Origin: Bacteroidota bacterium
GTDB taxonomy: Bacteria; Bacteroidota; Bacteroidia; Flavobacteriales; Flavobacteriaceae
Length of the DNA: 7,722 nucleotides
Assembly (NCBI GenBank): GCA_009937085.1
Contig: JAACDD010000056.1
Span: 1-7,722 of the forward strand
Reading direction: 5' to 3'
In this document: one piece after another, positions 1 to 5,168 of the stretch
Layout: each line of letters begins with the position of its first letter
Numbering within the stretch: position 1 is the first letter of the stretch
Made by a program: the position numbers and the translations under genes
Notes under the pieces: model-generated
Seen by the model: only the letters and a program-made list of their open reading frames with translations
Database searches by the model: none
Told to the model about the DNA's origin: nothing

Positions 1-26
1 ATGCTTTTCAACTTCCTTATACCGCA

Positions 27-59
27 TTGTCAAATATTTTGGACTAATTCTTATCTTGC
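27..59 (+). promoter_or_regulatory. Candidate Bacteroidota-type promoter for the oxygenase operon
   Basis: A TTG at 27-29 is followed after 22 bases by TATCTTGC at 52-59. This resembles the TTG / TAnnTTTG promoter of Bacteroidota but has one T fewer in the -7 box. The box ends only four bases before the ATG at 64, so a transcript would start at or next to the start codon and be leaderless or nearly so. The match is imperfect, so this is a suggestion; it agrees with the start chosen for the gene. Confidence 0.35.
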
Positions 60-63
60 AAGT

Positions 64-1014
64 ATGAATAAAATTCCTTCGTTAGATCTTCAAGAATTTA
101 CATCTGGCACGCAACAACAACGCAATCAATTTGTTTCCGATTTGGGACGCGCTTATGAAGAAATTGGTTTTGTAGCTGTTTCTGGGCATTTTCTGTCCGA
201 AGAACTTATAGATGAGTTGTACAAGCAAATTAAAGCCTTTTTTGACTTGCCCGAATCCGTAAAAAAGAAATATGAGATTGAAGGCGGTGGCGGTCAGCGC
301 GGTTATACCTCTTTTGGAAAAGAACATGCCAAAGGTAAAAAGGAAGGCGATTTAAAAGAGTTTTGGCATTTTGGTCAATATGCTGAAGTAGCTGAAGCAC
401 TAAAACAGCACTATCCACCGAATGTTATTATTGAGGAAATCCCTGCTTTTAACGAAGTTGGCGAAGCCGCTTTTAAGGCATTAGAAAAAACAGCTATAGC
501 AGTACTACAAGCCATTGCGCTTTACCTGAATTTGGACACACATTATTTTGATAATTTTGTCGCTACAGGGAACAGTATCCTCCGCCCTATTCATTATCCA
601 CCCATACAAACAGCACCAAAAAAGGCAGAACGCGCTGCTGCGCACGGCGATATCAACCTGATCACACTACTCATGGGTGCACAGGGAAAAGGATTGCAAG
701 TATTGAATAGAAACAACGAATGGGTAGATGCCATTGCTGGCGAAAATGAACTTATGGTAAATGTGGGTGATATGCTATCAAGACACACCAATAATGTGCT
801 GAAATCGACCATTCATCGTGTGATAAACCCACCAAAAGAATTATGGGGAACCTCGCGCTACTCCATACCGTTTTTTATGCATCCCGTGGCGAATATGCCT
901 TTAGATGTATTACCGCATTGCATTTCTGAACAACATCCCAAACAGTTTGAAGATATTACCGCTGGAGATTTTCTTCGCGAACGTCTTATAGATCTTGGAT
1001 TACTAAAAAAATAA
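64..1014 (+). CDS. Isopenicillin N synthase-like 2-oxoglutarate/Fe(II)-dependent oxygenase
   Basis: The 316-residue product belongs to the non-haem iron oxygenase group typified by isopenicillin N synthase (PcbC/COG3491). Members oxidise small molecules, usually with 2-oxoglutarate as co-substrate, in the cytoplasm. The N-terminal DIOX_N-like part covers about residues 4-115 (IGFVAVSGH at 34-42). The catalytic jelly roll covers about 165-285. Its iron ligands are visible as H194 and D196 (HGD) and H251 (STIHRV), and R265-x-S267 is the usual carboxylate-binding pair for 2-oxoglutarate. Length is normal for the family. The reading frame is open back to an ATG at base 1, but homologues begin near IPSLDL and the candidate promoter lies inside that extension, so ATG 64 is preferred. 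The stop codon overlaps the next start (TAATG). The substrate cannot be told from sequence; beta-lactam synthesis is not implied. Confidence 0.9.
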   Translation: MNKIPSLDLQEFTSGTQQQRNQFVSDLGRAYEEIGFVAVSGHFLSEELIDELYKQIKAFFDLPESVKKKYEIEGGGGQRGYTSFGKEHAKGKKEGDLKEFWHFGQYAEVAEALKQHYPPNVIIEEIPAFNEVGEAAFKALEKTAIAVLQAIALYLNLDTHYFDNFVATGNSILRPIHYPPIQTAPKKAERAAAHGDINLITLLMGAQGKGLQVLNRNNEWVDAIAGENELMVNVGDMLSRHTNNVLKSTIHRVINPPKELWGTSRYSIPFFMHPVANMPLDVLPHCISEQHPKQFEDITAGDFLRERLIDLGLLKK

Positions 1015-1349
1015 TGGCTAAACTAAGCGACTTATCAGATTTAAAAAAGCTTTTTCCAGAAGCTGAAGGAACCTATGTCCCCGAACCAGAAGCAGCGCAA
1101 GAATTGCCCAAACAACACTTAGAAGCCCACTTTAGCAACAAAGGTCGTGGTGGAAAAACAGTTACCGTAATCAAAGGATTTGAAGGCGATACCGCCCAAT
1201 TAAAAGCCCTAGCTAAGACAATCAAACAGCACTGTAGTGTTGGCGGTACAGTGAAAGACAACGAAATTATTATACAAGGGAATGTACGTGACAACGTCAT
1301 GGAAGTGCTTCGCAACGAAGGACATTACGTCAAGCGTGTTGGCGGTTAA
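1014..1349 (+). CDS. SUI1/YciH-family translation initiation factor (eIF1-like)
   Basis: This 111-residue protein has a SUI1 domain over about residues 42-110. It contains the basic loop KGRGGKTVTVIKGF (43-56), then CSVGGTVKDNEIIIQG (74-89), and ends in HYVKRVGG. This is the fold of eukaryotic eIF1 and E. coli YciH, which bind the small ribosomal subunit near the P site and influence start-codon selection. Residues 1-41 form a low-complexity leader rich in Glu and Pro, also common in bacterial members. Its ATG shares one A with the oxygenase stop codon, so translation of the two is probably coupled, and the next gene starts 9 bases downstream. In bacteria the protein is non-essential and its exact role is unsettled. 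The family call is firm; its role here is not known. Confidence 0.93.
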   Translation: MAKLSDLSDLKKLFPEAEGTYVPEPEAAQELPKQHLEAHFSNKGRGGKTVTVIKGFEGDTAQLKALAKTIKQHCSVGGTVKDNEIIIQGNVRDNVMEVLRNEGHYVKRVGG

Positions 1350-1358
1350 TTACAGCCT

Positions 1359-2591
1359 ATGATTTCAGCGCTTCAACATATCGTTTCAGAACCCAAAAAC
1401 ACCTTCCTGCTCTTTGACGAATCCGAGCACGGTCTATTTTTAGAAAGTGCCATGACGCTTATTCAATCTGGAATAAGCGTCGGAGCCATCTCATCGGACA
1501 TTGTAAAATCATTGGGTCTAACTGTTGACAAAACAACTATAAAAGGTATTTATACAACTGAATACCGCCTGTCAAAACCTTCTATTTTGTGTTTTTCTAG
1601 TGGGACCAAAAACAACCAAAAAGGAATTGTTCGGACGTTTGAAAGCTGGGAAAATAGCTTTGCGCTAATTGCTGCTGAACTTGCGGCTTCTTCAGATCTA
1701 AAAGGAATTGTTTTAGGTGCGCTCCCCTACTCGCTTTCCCTTTTTGGAGCCATGGAATCTTTACACCGTGGTCAGCAACCTCAAGTGTTTCCAAATCACG
1801 AAATACGGCACTTTACAAAGCTTGACGCAAATCAAAACTATATCCTCTGGGCAACTCCATTGCATTGCACGTTTTTTGTAAAAGCATTTGCCAACAAGCA
1901 GATGCAAGCTATACATACGGTTCGCTATCTTTTTGTGGGAGGCGCAAACTTTTCTAATCGGCAGCGCAGCGACGTGCAAAACGTGTTCCCGAATGCCAAA
2001 ATATATAGTTTTTACGGTGCCTCTGAAACCAGCTTTGTTGCCATTAAAAAGCCCGATGACAACGGTAAAAACGTAGGTGAAATTTGCAAAAATGTAGCGG
2101 TTGCTGTATTAGATAAGCACAACCAAAAATTACCCAACAACACCATTGGAACAATTTGGGTAAAAAGCAACGATGCCTTTTTATCCTATTTTCAAAAGTC
2201 ATTGAAAATAAATGAGTTAAACGGTTTTATCTCAACAAAAGATAAAGGTTTTATTGGTGATAAAAATCGGTTGTTTTTTACGGGAAGACCAGACCGCCAT
2301 GTCTCCATTAGTGGTCATATTATTGATCTTAATGCGCTTGAATTGTGGTATAAGGAACTGTTGGCTACAGAAACACTTGTGTTGCTCTCCCAGCCCAATG
2401 AACTAAAAGAAAATGAACTCGTCTTACTGACCGCAGAAAAACGATCTGCTAAAGTTTGGCAGTCCATACATAAGACTGCCCACGATACATTGGGTGCGCA
2501 AGGCGTTCCAAAAAAATGGGTACATTGTCCCACTTGGCCGATGCTGGCAAATGGTAAAACCGATATAAAATCGCTTATAAAATGGCTGTAA
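1359..2591 (+). CDS. Compact AMP-binding acyl-adenylate synthetase (acyl-CoA ligase-like)
   Basis: This is a 410-residue member of the ANL superfamily, which activates a carboxylic acid with ATP to an acyl-adenylate and usually transfers it to CoA or a carrier thiol. Visible core motifs, in order, are: a degenerate P-loop SSGTKNNQKG (80-89, canonical SSGTTGxPKG); FYGASETSF (218-226, the YGxTE-type motif); D295 in a weak TGD-like segment; FTGRPDRHVSISG (307-319), with the hinge-type GRxD; and C-terminal NGKTD with K400 at the position of the catalytic lysine. Family members usually have about 500 or more residues and carry the P-loop well beyond residue 150, so the N-terminal subdomain is strongly reduced here. 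The gene overlaps the thiolase gene by 10 bases, as expected for partners in acyl metabolism. The pair resembles B. subtilis YhfT/YhfS and staphylococcal VraA/VraB in type. The substrate is unknown. Confidence 0.85.
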   Translation: MISALQHIVSEPKNTFLLFDESEHGLFLESAMTLIQSGISVGAISSDIVKSLGLTVDKTTIKGIYTTEYRLSKPSILCFSSGTKNNQKGIVRTFESWENSFALIAAELAASSDLKGIVLGALPYSLSLFGAMESLHRGQQPQVFPNHEIRHFTKLDANQNYILWATPLHCTFFVKAFANKQMQAIHTVRYLFVGGANFSNRQRSDVQNVFPNAKIYSFYGASETSFVAIKKPDDNGKNVGEICKNVAVAVLDKHNQKLPNNTIGTIWVKSNDAFLSYFQKSLKINELNGFISTKDKGFIGDKNRLFFTGRPDRHVSISGHIIDLNALELWYKELLATETLVLLSQPNELKENELVLLTAEKRSAKVWQSIHKTAHDTLGAQGVPKKWVHCPTWPMLANGKTDIKSLIKWL

Positions 2592-3709
2592 AACCAAGAA
2601 AAGTATTTTTAATTGCTGGCGCGCGAACCACGATTTCACCCGTTGGTGGCTTTTTGCGCGATACCCCCATTGAAGATATGGCCGCAGCGGTACTCATCGA
2701 TAATCTAAAGCAACTAAATATTGATACTACTGAAGTAGATGATGTTTTTGTTTCCAACGCCATGGGTGGCGGTGGAAATAGTGCACGCCTTTGTGCCCTT
2801 AAAGCAGGATTTTCGTCAGCACTCTTAGGCACTTCCATAGACCGGCAATGCGTTGGAGGTTTGGATGCGATTATTCAAGCAACGAATCAAATCCAAAACG
2901 GTCAGGCAAATCTAATTTTAGCAGGCGGTGTAGAGTCTTTCTCCCTTCGACCAGAACGACACTACCCTACAAAATGGAACAAAAAGGCCACACCACTCGA
3001 AAGACCGCCTTTCTACCCTACCGACAACCCAACAATCCCGTTAGGAGATAGTATAAAAGCATTAAAAGAAGCCTATAATATTTCTGATCATGAGGAATTC
3101 GAATGGGTGCGCAACAGCCATAAAAAGGCCTTAGCACATAAAGCTGTTGCGGCTACTGAAATCGTATCCTTAACACCAAATGACCCTATTGATTCTTTTG
3201 CAAGAGCAATTACCAAAGAAGTCTATCAAAAAGCAAATGCAACCTATGGACATACCCATCCCTGCAACACGGCTCCAAAAGCCGACGGTGCTGCATTTGT
3301 AGCAGTGGCATCGGAAGAAATGGTAAAAAAAATCAATCCAGCGCATTGCATGGAAATTGTAGATGGTTTTACTCTTGGCGGCGATCCAAAATCTTTTCCA
3401 ATACTGCCTGCAACGGCAATGAAACGTATCCTTGAGGAAAACCACTTTAATTGGAGCAATATCAATCAAATAGCACTTATGGAAGCCTATGCCGTTCAGG
3501 CTATTTTATGTGCAAAGCTCAGTGCTGCGCCTATTGAAAAAATCAACCCGTATGGTGGTGCAATTTCTTACGGACACCCTATTGGAGCTTCAGGTGCGGT
3601 ATTGGCGGTGCGTTTGTTTCATTCGCTTAAGAACAGCAACCAAACAGGCTTGGCCGCTATTGCAGGCGCAGGTGGATTGGCAAGTGTGTTACTTCTTCAA
3701 GACATATAA
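2582..3709 (+). CDS. Thiolase-fold acyltransferase with altered active site (acetyl-CoA C-acyltransferase-like)
   Basis: The 375-residue protein aligns along its length with thiolases, which make or split 3-oxoacyl-CoA. The nucleophile is C90 in DRQCVGGLDAI, followed by LAGGVES (113-119), and H332 lies in YGHPIGASGA (330-339). Two other catalytic positions differ. The NEAF motif reads MEAY (300-303), with Met for the oxyanion-hole Asn. The C-terminal CxGGG motif reads AGAGG (361-365), with Ala for the second catalytic Cys. The last 22 residues align without gaps to the Zoogloea thiolase as I recall it, so this is not a misalignment. At 375 residues it is slightly shorter than the usual 390-400. 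Its start lies inside the end of the synthetase gene (10-base overlap), suggesting coupled translation and a shared acyl substrate. It may be a non-standard condensing enzyme or acyltransferase rather than a degradative thiolase. Confidence 0.88.
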   Translation: MAVKPRKVFLIAGARTTISPVGGFLRDTPIEDMAAAVLIDNLKQLNIDTTEVDDVFVSNAMGGGGNSARLCALKAGFSSALLGTSIDRQCVGGLDAIIQATNQIQNGQANLILAGGVESFSLRPERHYPTKWNKKATPLERPPFYPTDNPTIPLGDSIKALKEAYNISDHEEFEWVRNSHKKALAHKAVAATEIVSLTPNDPIDSFARAITKEVYQKANATYGHTHPCNTAPKADGAAFVAVASEEMVKKINPAHCMEIVDGFTLGGDPKSFPILPATAMKRILEENHFNWSNINQIALMEAYAVQAILCAKLSAAPIEKINPYGGAISYGHPIGASGAVLAVRLFHSLKNSNQTGLAAIAGAGGLASVLLLQDI

Positions 3710-3723
3710 GCTTTTGGCATAAA

Positions 3724-3745
3724 TATTGTGCATTAGATCACAATT
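3724..3745. promoter_or_regulatory. CRP-like palindrome upstream of the spondin-domain lipoprotein gene
   Basis: The 49-base gap after the thiolase gene contains TGTGC-N6-TCACA (3727-3742), one base off the CRP/FNR-type core TGTGA-N6-TCACA. By hand count, 16 of 22 positions of 3724-3745 match the E. coli CRP consensus. The perfect arms are ATTGTG (3725-3730) and CACAAT (3739-3744). The site ends 13 bases before the ATG at 3759, a position suited to control of that gene. It could instead form a weak 6-bp RNA hairpin, but there is no T-run to make a terminator. Whether a local CRP-family regulator uses this consensus is unknown. Confidence 0.4.
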
Positions 3746-3758
3746 AAATCCAAATCTT

Positions 3759-4457
3759 ATGACAACTAACACTTTAATTTACACATGCTTTTTTGTCTCC
3801 ATTTTATTCATTTCTTGTGGAGAAGACTCAAAAAATATAGATGAAATTATTCCTCTAAAAACAGAAAATAAAACGGCATCCTACACGGTTAGCCTTTCCT
3901 TCGATTGGAACATTAACGATTTCCCAACAGATTATCCCTCAGGCGCGCATTTTTCTCAACTTGTAGGTTGGGTGCATCAAAAGGAGAATACTTTTTTTAC
4001 CAGTGGTAAAATTGCTACAACTGGTATCGAACAAATGGCAGAAACAGGCGCAACTAGTGAATTGATAAAAGAACTAGATGCGGAAATTAGTAACGGAAAA
4101 GGATTAAAATCCTATACCGGAAGTGGATTAGGCAGTGGTGTGGGGACCATTTCAATTGATGTGGACGTTTCTTCCCAATTCCCAGCAGTATCGTTAGTAA
4201 CCATGATTGCTCCAAGTCCAGATTGGTACGTTGCCTGTGTGGATGTAAATTTACTTGACGAAAACGATGTGTTTGTACCCAACAAAACAGTTGTTGGTCG
4301 TGTGTATGACGCAGGAACAGACAACGGAATAACATTTACATCTACCAACAGTGATACAAACCCTAAAACAGCGATTTCAAGAATAACACAACCGCCACTT
4401 GGCGATGGGACTGAAGTGAAACCTTCATTTTGCACCATAAGCTTTGTGAAAAATTAA
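3759..4457 (+). CDS. Spondin_N-domain lipoprotein, probably surface-exposed
   Basis: The 232-residue product starts with a lipoprotein signal peptide: hydrophobic residues 6-18, then FISC with the lipidated Cys at 20. The mature protein begins CGEDSKNIDE, an acidic stretch like the export signals that send Bacteroidota lipoproteins to the outer surface. Residues about 41-215 form a Spondin_N domain, the beta-sandwich of F-spondin. Its hallmarks are YTVSLSFDW (42-50), AHFSQLVGWVH (63-73), APSPDWYVA (151-159) and YDAGTDNG (183-190). C160 and C225 could form a disulfide. Adhesion or matrix binding is plausible from animal homologues, but the role of bacterial members is not established. ATG 3759 is preferred over an in-frame TTG at 3726, which lies inside the CRP-like palindrome and gives a poor signal peptide. 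The n-region after Met has no Lys or Arg, which is unusual. The gene ends one base from the convergent ung. Confidence 0.85.
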   Translation: MTTNTLIYTCFFVSILFISCGEDSKNIDEIIPLKTENKTASYTVSLSFDWNINDFPTDYPSGAHFSQLVGWVHQKENTFFTSGKIATTGIEQMAETGATSELIKELDAEISNGKGLKSYTGSGLGSGVGTISIDVDVSSQFPAVSLVTMIAPSPDWYVACVDVNLLDENDVFVPNKTVVGRVYDAGTDNGITFTSTNSDTNPKTAISRITQPPLGDGTEVKPSFCTISFVKN

Positions 4458-4458
4458 A

Positions 4459-5124
4459 TCACCAATCTATTTGCGTTCCCCCCTGTTGTTTTAAATATGC
4501 ATTGGCTTTGCTAAAATGCTTATTGCCAAACCACAATCCGCGATTAGCGCTTAAGGGCGAAGGATGCCCAGTTTCCAACACCAAATGTTTTGAACGGTCA
4601 ATATGTTTCCCTTTTTTCTTGGCATAATTTCCCCAAAGCATAAACACCACGCCTGTTTTATTGTCGGATAGCGAAGCAATAATTGCATCTGTAAATTGTT
4701 CCCATCCTTTTTTCTGATGACTTCCAGCCTGACCGGCACGAACACTAAGGGTTGCATTTAAAAGCAGTACACCTTGCTTTGCCCACGGCGTAAGAACTCC
4801 GCTTTTTGGGTATGGTTTTCCTGTGTCAACTTCTAATTCTTTAAAAATATTAATAAGGGATGGTGGGTGTGATACGCCTTCAGCAACAGAGAACGAAAGC
4901 CCATGCGCTTGGCCTTCTCCGTGATACGGGTCTTGTCCTAAAATAACGACACGCGTATCACTAAAAGAAGTAGAATCTAATGCGTTAAAAATATCTTTTG
5001 CTGGTGGAAAACAAGTGAATTGCTGGTATTCTTGACGAACAAAATCGGTAAGTTCCTTAAAATAAGGAGCATCAAACTGAGTGGCCAATTGATTTTGCCA
5101 AGATTTTTCTAATCTAACCTGCAT
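4459..5124 (-). CDS. ung: Uracil-DNA glycosylase (family 1)
   Basis: This 221-residue enzyme removes uracil from DNA as the first step of base excision repair. All family-1 motifs are present: GQDPYH (63-68), with D65 activating the water; SFSV and HPPSL (77-90) for the DNA-minor-groove and uracil pocket; LLLNATLSVRAGQAGSH (120-136), with N123 reading uracil; MLWGNYAKKKG (162-172); and GHPSPLS (186-192), with H187 and the leucine loop that pushes the base out. Length is typical; the C-terminus stops at QIDW, a few residues before the E. coli protein ends. The start ATG (5122-5124, complement) gives the expected N-terminus with KSWQNQLATQF. It diverges from mutS2 across 44 bases and is convergent with the spondin gene. 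There is no sign of disruption. Confidence 0.98.
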   Translation of the reverse strand: MQVRLEKSWQNQLATQFDAPYFKELTDFVRQEYQQFTCFPPAKDIFNALDSTSFSDTRVVILGQDPYHGEGQAHGLSFSVAEGVSHPPSLINIFKELEVDTGKPYPKSGVLTPWAKQGVLLLNATLSVRAGQAGSHQKKGWEQFTDAIIASLSDNKTGVVFMLWGNYAKKKGKHIDRSKHLVLETGHPSPLSANRGLWFGNKHFSKANAYLKQQGGTQIDW

Positions 5125-5133
5125 GAAAAAAGC

Positions 5134-5141
5134 TATTTTTG
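5134..5141 (+). promoter_or_regulatory. -7 promoter element for mutS2
   Basis: TATTTTTG is an exact match to the TAnnTTTG -7 element of Bacteroidota. It lies 27 bases before the mutS2 ATG at 5169, predicting a leader of about 20 bases. No clear TTG -33 element is seen at the usual distance upstream, a region that is already the start of ung coding sequence (complement). Confidence 0.5.
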
Positions 5142-5148
5142 CGATGCC

Positions 5149-5156
5149 TCAAGGTA
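5149..5156 (-). promoter_or_regulatory. Weak candidate -7 element for ung
   Basis: Read on the minus strand this is TACCTTGA, similar to TAnnTTTG but lacking one T. It is the same shortened form seen before the oxygenase gene. It lies 24 bases upstream of the ung start codon and within the predicted mutS2 leader. No good -33 TTG is visible, so confidence is low. Confidence 0.25.
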
Positions 5157-5168
5157 GAAAAAATTGGA

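Noticed and set aside
1..63. In-frame upstream extension of the oxygenase from an ATG at base 1
   Set aside because: The extra 21 residues do not resemble the family N-terminus, and the candidate promoter lies in this stretch. The window starting with ATG looks coincidental.
3170..3469. Open frame of 99 codons on the minus strand within the thiolase gene
   Set aside because: The Cys/Phe-rich composition is typical of an antisense shadow, and the plus strand codes for conserved thiolase residues here.
3725..3744. Rho-independent terminator after the thiolase gene
   Set aside because: The inverted repeat has only 6-bp AT-rich arms, an 8-base loop and no following T-run. An operator is the better reading.
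3726..3758. TTG start adding 11 residues to the spondin-domain protein
   Set aside because: It lies inside the CRP-like palindrome and would place non-signal residues before the signal peptide. It would supply one Arg to the n-region, so it is not impossible.
4112..4438. Open frame of 108 codons on the minus strand within the spondin gene
   Set aside because: It has no family features and lies opposite a gene with clear domain motifs. It is a shadow of the coding strand.
5139..5168. TTG start adding 10 residues to MutS2
   Set aside because: The TTG is part of the TATTTTTG promoter element, and the family N-terminus fits the ATG at 5169.
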